From Actinacidiphila guanduensis (GTDB lineage Bacteria; Actinomycetota; Actinomycetes; Streptomycetales; Streptomycetaceae): 64,000 bases of DNA. Position numbers and translations under genes: made by a program. The notes beneath the pieces were generated by a model. It had not been told where the DNA came from. It did not search any database and saw only the letters and a program-made list of their open reading frames with translations. Location of the stretch: assembly GCF_900103985.1 (NCBI RefSeq), contig NZ_FNIE01000005.1:496001-560000 (forward strand), read 5' to 3'. Numbering within the stretch: position 1 is the stretch's first letter; each line of letters opens with the position of its first letter. Shown here piece after piece: positions 1 through 8,000 of the stretch.

Positions 1-950
1 CGCTGAATCTGGTGGCGAACATGCTCGGCTGGGCCGACGAGCCCTACCGGGTGGACCGCGACACCGAGATCGTCATCACCGAGATGGAGCACCACTCCAA
101 CATCGTGCCGTGGCAGCTGCTCGCGCAGCGCACCGGCGCGAAGCTGAAGTGGTTCGGCCTGACCGACGACGGGCGGCTCGACCTGTCCGACATCGAGCAG
201 GTCATCACCGAGAAGACGAAGATCGTCTCCTTCGTGCTGGTCTCCAACGTGCTGGGCACCGTCAACCCGGTCGAGCAGATCGTCCGCCGGGCCCAGCAGG
301 TCGGCGCGCTGGTGCTGATCGACGCCTCGCAGGCCGCCCCGCACATGGTGCTGGACGTGCAGGCGCTCGGCGCGGACTTCGTCGCCTTCACCGGCCACAA
401 GATGCTCGGGCCCACCGGCATCGGCGTGCTGTGGGGCCGCCAGGAGCTGCTGGAGGACCTGCCGCCCTTCCTCGGTGGCGGCGAGATGATCGAGACCGTT
501 TCGATGCACTCCTCCACCTACGCGCCCGCGCCGCACAAGTTCGAGGCCGGCACCCCGCCGATCGCGCAGGCCGTGGGCCTGGGCGCCGCGGTGGACTACC
601 TGACCGCGATCGGCATGGACAAGGTGGCCGCGCACGAGCACGCGCTGACCCGCTACGCCCTGGAGCGGCTGGTGGAGGTCCCGGACCTGCGGCTGGTCGG
701 CCCCACCGCGGCCGAGGACCGCGGGGCGACGATCTCCTTCACGCTCGGCGACATCCACCCGCACGACGTCGGGCAGGTGCTGGACGAGCAGGGCATCGCG
801 GTCCGGGTCGGGCACCACTGCGCCCGGCCGATCTGCCTGCGGTACGGAATTCCCGCGACCACGCGGGCGTCGTTCTATCTGTACTCGACGCCGGCCGAGG
901 TGGACGCCCTGGTCGACGGCCTCGAGCAGGTCCGGAACTTCTTCGGCTGA
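1..950 (+). CDS. sufS: SufS-type cysteine desulfurase, 5' end cut off by the window
   Basis: PLP enzyme that takes sulfur from cysteine and hands it to SufU for Fe-S cluster assembly in the cytoplasm. The reading frame is open from base 3, and the first visible residues (LNLVANMLGWAD) lie inside the protein, so roughly 100 N-terminal residues of a usual 410-420 are missing. The PLP lysine sits in the GHKMLGPTGIG stretch (about base 400). The persulfide cysteine is in GHHCARPICLRYG near base 820, followed by the SufS-like TRASFYLY ending. sufU starts 13 bases after the stop, so the two are co-transcribed. The family assignment is secure; the true start lies outside the window. Confidence 0.95.
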   Translation, partial: LNLVANMLGWADEPYRVDRDTEIVITEMEHHSNIVPWQLLAQRTGAKLKWFGLTDDGRLDLSDIEQVITEKTKIVSFVLVSNVLGTVNPVEQIVRRAQQVGALVLIDASQAAPHMVLDVQALGADFVAFTGHKMLGPTGIGVLWGRQELLEDLPPFLGGGEMIETVSMHSSTYAPAPHKFEAGTPPIAQAVGLGAAVDYLTAIGMDKVAAHEHALTRYALERLVEVPDLRLVGPTAAEDRGATISFTLGDIHPHDVGQVLDEQGIAVRVGHHCARPICLRYGIPATTRASFYLYSTPAEVDALVDGLEQVRNFFG

Positions 951-963
951 TGGTGGTGCTGCT

Positions 964-1431
964 GTGAAGCTCGACTCGATGTACCAGGACGTCATCCTCG
1001 ACCACTACAAGAACCCGCACGGCCGGGGACTGCGCGACGGTCAGGCCGAGGTGCACCACGTCAATCCGACCTGCGGGGACGAGATCACCCTGCGGGTGCG
1101 GATGGACGGCACCACGATCGGCGACGTGAGCTACGAGGGGCAGGGCTGTTCGATCAGCCAGGCCAGCGCCTCGGTGCTCAACGAGCTGCTGGTGGGCAAG
1201 GACGTCTCCGAGGCGCAGAAGATCCAGGAGACGTTCCTGGAGCTGATGCAGTCCCGCGGGCGGATCGAGCCCGATGACGCGATGGAGGAGACGCTGGAGG
1301 ACGCGGTCGCGTTCGCCGGTGTCTCGAAGTACCCGGCGCGCGTGAAGTGCGCGCTGCTGAGCTGGATGGCGTGGAAGGACGCGACGGCGCAGGCGCTGTC
1401 GGGCACGGCCGCACCGAAGGAGTCCGCATGA
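964..1431 (+). CDS. sufU: SufU Fe-S cluster assembly protein
   Basis: Zinc-dependent sulfur acceptor/scaffold partner of SufS; 155 residues, normal for SufU. It begins with the family signature MYQDVILDHYKNPHGRG. The metal and persulfide ligands are visible in NPTCGDEITL, GQGCSISQASASVL and ARVKCALLSW. A GTG start at 964 gives MKLDSMYQD, the usual SufU N-terminus; the ATG at 979 is the alternative. The last four bases overlap the start of the next gene (ATGA), so it is translationally coupled to the MIP18-family gene. In actinobacteria SufU replaces IscU and works with SufBCD, which would lie upstream of this window. Confidence 0.95.
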   Translation: MKLDSMYQDVILDHYKNPHGRGLRDGQAEVHHVNPTCGDEITLRVRMDGTTIGDVSYEGQGCSISQASASVLNELLVGKDVSEAQKIQETFLELMQSRGRIEPDDAMEETLEDAVAFAGVSKYPARVKCALLSWMAWKDATAQALSGTAAPKESA

Positions 1432-1769
1432 GCGACAACACCGCAGGAGCCACCCTGACGCCCGCCTCCGAGGAGGAGATCAAGGAGGCGCTGTACGACG
1501 TCGTGGACCCGGAGCTGGGCATCGACGTGGTCAACCTCGGGCTGATCTACGGCATCCACATCGACGACACCAACGTCGTCACCCTGGACATGACGCTCAC
1601 CTCGGCGGCCTGCCCGCTCACCGATGTCATCGAGGAGCAGGCGAAGACCGCGACCGAGGGCATCGTCAACGACCTGAGGATCAACTGGGTCTGGATGCCG
1701 CCGTGGGGCCCGGAGAAGATCACCGACGACGGGCGCGAGCAGCTGCGCGCCCTGGGTTTCAACGTCTGA
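1428..1769 (+). CDS. sufT: MIP18 family (DUF59/SufT-like) metal-sulfur cluster protein
   Basis: 113 residues of the MIP18/DUF59 family, which assists Fe-S cluster maturation or carriage. The family signature is clear: DVVDPELGIDVVNLGLIY, then the TLTSAACPLTDVIEEQ cysteine loop, and a WMPPWGPEKIT segment near the C-terminus. The ATG at 1428 overlaps the sufU stop and has an AAGG-type ribosome site inside the 3' end of sufU, so I chose it over longer in-frame openings. It is the last gene of the suf operon and is followed by a strong terminator. The symbol sufT is by family and position. Confidence 0.9.
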   Translation: MSDNTAGATLTPASEEEIKEALYDVVDPELGIDVVNLGLIYGIHIDDTNVVTLDMTLTSAACPLTDVIEEQAKTATEGIVNDLRINWVWMPPWGPEKITDDGREQLRALGFNV

Positions 1770-1786
1770 GCACTCCGGAACCCCGG

Positions 1787-1817
1787 ACGGCCGCCGTGCA
1801 CCGCACGGCGGCCGTTT
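1787..1817 (+). terminator. suf operon terminator hairpin
   Basis: Perfect 13-bp inverted repeat ACGGCCGCCGTGC (1787-1799) / GCACGGCGGCCGT (1803-1815) with a 3-base loop, followed by TTT. It lies 17 bases after the stop codon of the last suf gene. Confidence 0.85.
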
Positions 1818-2103
1818 GCGTCATCCGGCCGTTGTACCGCCGTGATTCGGCCGAACCGGCGTCGCACCCGTGGTGCCGGGGGCGGCCTGTTTGTGTCATG
1901 GATGGTGGCCCGGTGTCCGACGCTGTGCTTCCCTGGAGGCGGGAGCCGTCACCGATCAGCCCGACGGGGGAGTCGGCGGTGCACCGAGAGCTCCAGTCAC
2001 GTCCGCTTCCGCCCGTGCCGACGACGCAGGGACCGTGCCTTGATCACGCAGGGGTCCGTGCAGCGCCGGCGAGGGCGGCGAAGGGTACCGGGGGCAGCGT
2101 TCG
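1818..2103 (+). promoter_or_regulatory. Intergenic region upstream of the Fxs cluster
   Basis: Non-coding 286 bases between the suf terminator and fxsA. The Fxs promoter must be here because the genes upstream are terminated, but no clean -35/-10 pair can be assigned. The stretch around 1885-1935 is the least GC-rich part. A GGGG ribosome site lies at about 2090-2094, roughly 10 bases before the fxsA ATG. Confidence 0.4.
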
Positions 2104-2295
2104 ATGGAAACGTCACCACGTGACGTGGGCCTGGATGTCATGAACCTGTACGAGAAGGCAGGTGAACGTCCCGACGCCCCGGTTCCCGACGCCCCGGTTC
2201 CCGGCGCCCTGGTGGAGTCGCTGCGCAGGGTGGCGGCGCACGAGGAGGCGGACCCGGCGGCGGGCGCTCCGGCCGCGTTCAACTCGGCACTGTGA
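2104..2295 (+). CDS. fxsA: FxsA, FxSxx-COOH ribosomally made precursor peptide
   Basis: A 63-residue peptide ending F-N-S-A-L, an exact match to the F-x-S-x-x-COOH terminus that defines FxsA precursors. In the family, the paired radical SAM enzyme joins the Phe ring to the Ser residue and makes a three-residue cyclophane; here that would link Phe59 and Ser61. The rest acts as leader: a Pro/Ala/Val repeat (residues 23-37), then an acidic/basic helix-like stretch (VESLRRVAAHEEAD). fxsB follows at once; its ATG is 33 bases past the stop, and an in-frame GTG overlaps this stop. A start at 2140 (MNLYEKAGE) is also possible but has no ribosome site. Confidence 0.85.
   Translation: METSPRDVGLDVMNLYEKAGERPDAPVPDAPVPGALVESLRRVAAHEEADPAAGAPAAFNSAL
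2170..2214 (+). repeat. Three 15-bp in-frame tandem repeats in the fxsA leader
   Basis: Units 2170-2184 and 2185-2199 are identical (CCCGACGCCCCGGTT); unit 2200-2214 differs at a few bases. They encode PDAPV-PDAPV-PGALV. Slippage here would change leader length without shifting the core frame. Confidence 0.85.
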
Positions 2296-2327
2296 GCCCG
2301 GGCGGGCGCACCCGCGGGAGGTGGGCG

Positions 2328-3476
2328 ATGGCGGCGGTGGAGCCGTTCTCGGAGTTCGTGGTGAAAGTGCACGGCCGCTGCAACCTGTCCTGCGCCTACT
2401 GCTACGTCTACGAACTGCGCGACACCAGCTGGCGGCACAAGCCCGCGGTGCTCTCCGCCGACCTCGCCGACCGCCTCGCCGTGCGGATCGCCGAGCACGC
2501 CGGGGCCCACGGCCTGCCCGCGGTACGGGTGGTGCTGCACGGCGGTGAGCCGCTGCTGGCCGGGCGGGCCAGGATCGGCCGCCTGCTGGCCGCGGTCCGC
2601 GCGGCGGTACCGCGAACTACGGCTGTGCAATTCGCCGTTCAGACCAACGGCACCTTGCTCAACCCTGCTTGGATGGAGTTGTTCCACCGGTACGGTGTGC
2701 GCGTCGGGGTGAGCCTCGACGGCGGCCGCGAGGCCACCGACCGGCACCGGCGCACCCGCGGCGGGCACGGCAGCCACGCGGCGGTCGAGAGGGGATTGGA
2801 GCTGTTGGCGCGCGAGGAGAACGCGAGCTTATTCGGCGGGCTGCTGTGCGCCGTCGATCTCGCCAACGACCCCGTGGAGGTCTACGAGGACCTGCTGCGC
2901 CACCGCCCGCCCGCGATCGACCTGCTGCTGCCGCACGCCACCTGGCAGTTCCCGCCCCCCGGCCACGACCCCGCGACGGCCCCCTACGGCCGCTGGCTCG
3001 TCGCCGTCTTCGACCGCTGGTACGCCGCCCCGGTCCGCGAGACCCGGCTGCGGCTCTTCGAGACCGTCATGGACCTGGTGCTGGGCGGCTCTCCCGTCGC
3101 GGAGTCCGTCGGCCTGGCCGCACCCCCCTTCGTCGTGGTGGACACCGACGGCTCGATCGAGCAGCCCGACTCCCTGAAGGCCGCCTACGACGGCGCCGCC
3201 GCCACCGGACTGCACATCGGCGCCGACGACTTCGACACCGCCGCCGCCCACCCGCTGCTGCGCCAGGGCCGGCTCGGCGCGGCGGGGCTGGCGCGGCAGT
3301 GCCTTTCCTGCCCGGTGGTGAAGCTGTGCGGGGGCGGCCTGCGGGCCCACCGCTACCGCCCGGGCAGCGGCTTCGCCAACCCGAGCGTCTACTGCGCCGA
3401 CCTCAAGCTGCTCACCGAGCACATCAGGGACCGCGTGCTGGCCGACGCCCGCGCGCTCGCCGGGCGGACCCCATGA
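2328..3476 (+). CDS. fxsB: FxsB, radical SAM/SPASM cyclophane-forming maturase
   Basis: Predicted to install a Phe-to-Ser carbon-carbon crosslink on FxsA. 382 residues. The radical SAM cluster motif is Cys18-x3-Cys22-x2-Cys25 (CNLSCAYC). The C-terminal SPASM/twitch cysteines are Cys325, Cys328, Cys334 and Cys356 (CLSCPVVKLC ... VYC), which bind auxiliary Fe-S clusters. The ATG at 2328 has a GGGAGGT ribosome site 5 bases upstream; an earlier in-frame GTG at 2292 overlaps the fxsA stop and would add 12 residues. This is the short FxsB form without a hydroxylase-like extension. Codon 2829-2831 (Leu168) is TTA, the rare codon read by bldA tRNA in Streptomyces, so translation may be limited to late growth. 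Confidence 0.92.
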   Translation: MAAVEPFSEFVVKVHGRCNLSCAYCYVYELRDTSWRHKPAVLSADLADRLAVRIAEHAGAHGLPAVRVVLHGGEPLLAGRARIGRLLAAVRAAVPRTTAVQFAVQTNGTLLNPAWMELFHRYGVRVGVSLDGGREATDRHRRTRGGHGSHAAVERGLELLAREENASLFGGLLCAVDLANDPVEVYEDLLRHRPPAIDLLLPHATWQFPPPGHDPATAPYGRWLVAVFDRWYAAPVRETRLRLFETVMDLVLGGSPVAESVGLAAPPFVVVDTDGSIEQPDSLKAAYDGAAATGLHIGADDFDTAAAHPLLRQGRLGAAGLARQCLSCPVVKLCGGGLRAHRYRPGSGFANPSVYCADLKLLTEHIRDRVLADARALAGRTP

Positions 3477-3861
3477 GGGCGCCCACGAGGCGGCGACCGA
3501 CGGGGCGCCCCGGTCCCGGGCCGGTCCGAACGGCCCACGACGGCCACCCGTTCGGGTGGAACCCCGCGCCCGGCCGCCGCCGGCCCGCGCCGCGCGCCGC
3601 CACCCGGGCCGCCCGCCGCGCGGCCCCAGGCAGCGCCCGCCATCGCCCCGGCGCCGTTCCCGTACGCCCCGCAGTGCCGCGCGTGAACCCCGTCGAGGAA
3701 GGGCCGGCGATGCCCATGTGCACCGGGACCAGGTGCCCCAATGTGGTATTCATCCGCTATTGCTCGCATAGTGCCGCCCGCGAGGTCCCGTCGGCCGCTA
3801 TGGGGTCGTCCTCGCAGCCGTGCGTGCCGCGGGATGTTTCGGCACGCGTAACGGAGACACC
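3477..3861 (+). promoter_or_regulatory. 385-base gap between fxsB and fxsC
   Basis: No convincing gene. A short frame opening at 3710 (MPMCTGTRCPNVVF...) has no ribosome site of note and runs into fxsC, so it was not called. Bases 3739-3771 are unusually AT-rich for this window (GTGGTATTCATCC, CTATTGCTCGCATAG) and could hold a separate fxsC promoter, which would let fxsC-fxsT be expressed without the peptide and maturase. Confidence 0.35.
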
Positions 3862-5052
3862 ATGAGCCGCTTCTACCTGAGCCACATCCGCGGGGTCGAC
3901 GAGGAGTGGACGGCGGCCTTCGTCCGCGACCTCAGCGCCGCGGTGGCGGCCCGCACCGGCGAGGCGGCCGACCGGATCGCCGTGCGCGCGGACCCCCACG
4001 TCCCGGGCGCCGCGGTGGAGCAGATGGCCGCGGCGACCACCATGGTGGTCCTGCACGCGCCCGGCTACTTCGGCCAGTCCTACTGCGCGGCCGAGTGGAC
4101 GTACTTCCAGCAGCGCGCCCAGGTGCTGTGGTCGCGCACCGGCCGGACCGCCGACGCCATCATCCCCGTGGTCTGGGAGCCAACCGGGCAGCCGCTGCCC
4201 GCCGCGGTCCGCCGCCAGGCGCCCCTGGCCGTGGACTCCGCCGCCTACGCGCGCGACGGCGTGCTGCACCTGCTGCGGCTCAAGGCCCGCTACGCCGAGG
4301 ACTACCGGCGGGTGGTCGCCGCGCTCGCCGACCGGGTGGCCGCCACCCACGGCCGGCCGCTGCCGGAGGTGCCCGGCTTCGACGCCGGCAGCAGCGGCTC
4401 CTTCAGCTTCCCCGTCCTGCCCGCCGAGCCCGGCGAGGGCCAGCGAGCGGTGCGCTTCGTCATGGCGGCAGCGGCCGCCGACGACCTGCCCGCCGAGCGC
4501 ACGGCCACCGAGTTCTACGGCCGCAGCCCGACGGACTGGACCCCCTACGCACCCGGGCAGCCCGGTGTCCTGGCCGCCCTGCTGCGCGACACCGCCGCCG
4601 CCCTGGACTTCGCCCCCACCGTCCTCGCGCTCGACGAGGAGACGGTGGGCCGGGTCCGCTCCGGCGCACGGGCCGAGGAACTGCTGGTGCTGCTGGTGGA
4701 CGCCTGGGCGGCCGGCCTGCGGGAGAAACGGGCGCTGCTGGAGTCCCTGGACGCCGAAGTGGCCGACACCGTCGCCGTCCTGGAACCCCGCAACCGCGAC
4801 GACCCGCAGACCACCGCCCACGCGCCCGAACTCGACGGCTTCCTCGACCGGGCCCTGCCCTCGCTGCGGCGGCACGCCACGGAGCTGGAGCGCTGGGGCC
4901 TGCCGGACGTGGAGAAGTTCACCACGGCGCTGCGCAAGGCCCTGATCCGGGCGCAGAACGACGCCATCAAGTCCTCGCAGGCCGGCCGGCGCCTGCCCAC
5001 GCCACCCGGTGGCCTCGACTCGTTCCCCCTGCTTGGAAGGTCCTTCTCATGA
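3862..5052 (+). CDS. fxsC: FxsC, TIR-like protein of the FxSxx-COOH system
   Basis: 396 residues. The N-terminal ~140 residues have a TIR-like layout: FYLSHIRGVDEEW, then MVVLHAPGYFGQSYCAAEW, where the SYCAAEW segment sits where TIR enzymes keep the catalytic glutamate, then an IIPVVWEP strand. The C-terminal ~180 residues are helical (ALDEETVGRVRSGARAEELLVLL...) and end in a basic tail. ATG at 3862 is preceded by ACGGAG at the right spacing. The final bases overlap the fxsT start (ATGA), so the two proteins are translationally coupled. Known Fxs clusters carry this gene; its biochemical role is unknown. NAD cleavage is possible by analogy with other TIR proteins but is inference. Confidence 0.88.
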   Translation: MSRFYLSHIRGVDEEWTAAFVRDLSAAVAARTGEAADRIAVRADPHVPGAAVEQMAAATTMVVLHAPGYFGQSYCAAEWTYFQQRAQVLWSRTGRTADAIIPVVWEPTGQPLPAAVRRQAPLAVDSAAYARDGVLHLLRLKARYAEDYRRVVAALADRVAATHGRPLPEVPGFDAGSSGSFSFPVLPAEPGEGQRAVRFVMAAAAADDLPAERTATEFYGRSPTDWTPYAPGQPGVLAALLRDTAAALDFAPTVLALDEETVGRVRSGARAEELLVLLVDAWAAGLREKRALLESLDAEVADTVAVLEPRNRDDPQTTAHAPELDGFLDRALPSLRRHATELERWGLPDVEKFTTALRKALIRAQNDAIKSSQAGRRLPTPPGGLDSFPLLGRSFS

Positions 5053-8000
5053 CGCACGCCGCGGGTGAGGCCGCGCCCCAGGACTCGGGCACCGTCGTCA
5101 CCTTCTACTCCTTCAAGGGCGGCACCGGCCGCACCATGGCGCTCGCCAACGTCGCGTGGATCCTGGCCAGCAACGGCAAGCGCGTGCTCGCCATGGACTG
5201 GGACCTCGAAGCACCCGGCCTGCACCGCTACTTCGCGCCCTTCCTGCGCGACCCCGAACTGAACTCCACCTCCGGCGTGATCGACCTGGTGCGCGGCTTC
5301 GAACTGCTCACCCCGCGCCCCGCCGAGGGCTTCCGGGCGCACGCCCGCGTCGACCGCTTCTCCCAGTCGCTCGACTGCGACTTCCCCGGCGGCGGCTTCA
5401 TCGAGTTCGTCTCCTCCGGCCGCCGCACCCCGGAGTACTCCGAGACCATCAACACCTACGACTGGCGCGGCTTCTACGAGCGGCGCGACGGCAAGGCGTT
5501 CCTGCACGCACTGCGCGAGGACATGCTCGCCAACTACGACTACGCCCTGATCGACAGCCGCACCGGCTTCTCCGACACCTCCGGCATCACCACGCTGCTG
5601 CTGCCCGACGTGCTGGTCAACTGCTTCACCCTCAACGTCCAGTCGGTCGACGGCGGCGCCAACGTCGCCCGGGACGTACGCCGCAGCGCCCCGCACGTGC
5701 GCATCCTGCCGGTCCCGATGCGGGTCGACGCCGACGAGCAGGAGCGGCTCAACACCGCCCGCAACCACGCCAGGGCCCGCTTCCAGGAGTTCCTCGAGGA
5801 CCCCGCGCGGCCCGACGCCGACCGCTACTGGGGCGACGTCGAGATCCCCTACCGGCCGTACTACGCCTACGAGGAGGCGCTGGCCGCCCTCGTCGACCCC
5901 CGCCACATCCAGGGCACCCTGCTCACCGCCTACGAGCGGCTCACCTCGGTGATCACCGGCGGCGAGGTGACCGCGCTCGGCCAGGTCGCCGAGGAGCAGC
6001 GCGCCCAGCAGGCCCGCCGGTTCGACCGCGCCCACCTGCCCGGCGCCGCTGCCCCGCGGGTCCGGCTGGACTACGCGCTGCGCGACCGGCTGTGGGCGGA
6101 GTGGATCGCCAACCAGCTCAAGGCGTCCGGCGCCACGGTCAGCCTGCGCCCCAGCAGCCCGTCCACCACCACCCCGATCCACCCCTCGCCCGCCGACATC
6201 GTGATCGCGCTGCTCTCCCCGGACTTCGCCGGCACCACGCTCGCCGCCGAGGTCCGCACCATCGCCACCGCCACCGACCAGCGCATCGTCGGCCTGCGCA
6301 CCCGCGAGTACGCCGCCGACGCGGTGCTGGGCCAGCTGCCCGGCTTCACCCTGGCCGGCATGCCCGCCGGCCAGGCCGCCGAGCGGGTGTGCGCCCTGGT
6401 CGGGGTGGACACCCCTGTCGGACCGGTCGGCGGCGGCCCGCGCTACCCCGGCGAGGCCCCCGCGATCTTCACCGTGCCGCCCCGCTACAACCTCTTCACC
6501 GGCCGCGATGTGCAGCTGGAGCGGCTGTGGGACGAACTCGGCCTGGACTCGCTGGACCCCGGCACCCCCGCCGGCCGGGTCTTCCTCTACGGCCTGGGCG
6601 GCATCGGCAAGACCCAGATCGCCCAGGAGTACGTGCACCGCTTCGGCGCGCAGTACGACCTGGTGCACTGGATCTCGGCCGACCAGCTCGACCTCGTCCC
6701 GCAGAGCCTGGCCGACCTCGGCTCCCGGCTCGGCGTCCCCGGCGAGGCCGCCGACGACCGCGCCACCGCCACCCTCACCGCGCTGCAGAACGGCCGGCAC
6801 GGCCGCTGGCTGCTCGTGTACGACAACGCCGAGAACGCCGACACCGTGCGTGAGGGCGGCCGCACCCTGGAGGACTACCTGCCCACCATGGGTCCCGGGC
6901 ACGTGATCATCACCGCCCGGCACTCCCGCCAGTCGCCCGGCCTGACCTCGGTGGAGGTCGACGCCTTCAGCCGGCCGGAGTCCGTGGCGCTGCTGCGCCG
7001 CCGCATCGACGGCCTCAGCCGCGAGGACGCCGACCGCATCGCCGAGGAACTCGGCGACCTGCCGATGGCCGTCGAGCAGGCATCGGCCTGGCTGCGGGAG
7101 ACCACCATGCCGGTGGACACCTACCTGGAGCAGGTGCGCAGCCGGGTCAGCCAGGTGCTCACCTCCGAAGGCGGCGCCCAGGACGCCCAGACCTCGCTGC
7201 CCGCGGTGTGGCGGCTGTCGGTGGACCGGCTGCGGGCCGAACGCCCGGCCGCCGTACGCCTGCTGGAGCTGTGCTCCTTCTTCTCGCCCGAGCCCATCGC
7301 CGACTCCCTGCTCTACAGCGACGGCATGCGCAACCAGCTGGCCGAGTCCGACCCGGCGCTGCGCGACCCAATGATCATGGGCTACCTCATCCGCGACCTC
7401 GGCCGCTACGCCCTGGCCCGGATGGGCAAGGACTCCCTGCAGGTGCACCGGCTGCTGCAGGCCGCCATCCGCGAGTGGATCGCCGAGGAGCCCGGGGCGC
7501 TGGAGCGCACCCGCCACCAGGCGCACCTGGTCCTGGCCAGCGCCCTGCCCTCGCCCGCGCAGGGCGAGGACAGCGCCGCCTCCCTCAAGCGGTTCGCCGA
7601 GCTGCGCCCGCACCTGGAGCCCTCCGAGGCGATCGGCAACCTGGACCCGCAGGTCGGCGAGTGGGTGGTCAGCCAGGTCCGCAACCTGTGGAAGATCAAC
7701 GACCACCGGGCCGCGATCGGCCTGGGCCGGCGGGCGCTGCGCCGCTGGACCGAGATCCGCGGCGCCGACGACCCGCTGACCCTGCGGCTGGCCGCCCAGC
7801 TCGCCAACCCCTTGCGCTCGCTCGGCCGCTTCGCCGAAGCCTACGAGCTGGACGAGTCGACCCTGCGCCGCCAGCGCGCGCACCCCCAACTGGGGCCGGA
7901 CCACCCGCACACCCTGATCACCGCCCGCAACTACGGCGCCGACCTCAACGGGCTGGGCCGCTACACCGAGGCGAGCGAGTCCGACACCGACACCCTGGCC

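Noticed and set aside
3710..3861. A cysteine-containing small peptide gene (MPMCTGTRCPNVV...) between fxsB and fxsC
   Set aside because: No ribosome site, the frame runs on into fxsC, and it lacks an FxSxx ending, so it is not a second Fxs precursor.
3906..5048. Upstream extension of the fxsT frame through fxsC
   Set aside because: The extension is Arg/Pro/Gly low complexity; the ATG at 5049 overlaps the fxsC stop, has a ribosome site and is followed directly by the ParA-like domain.
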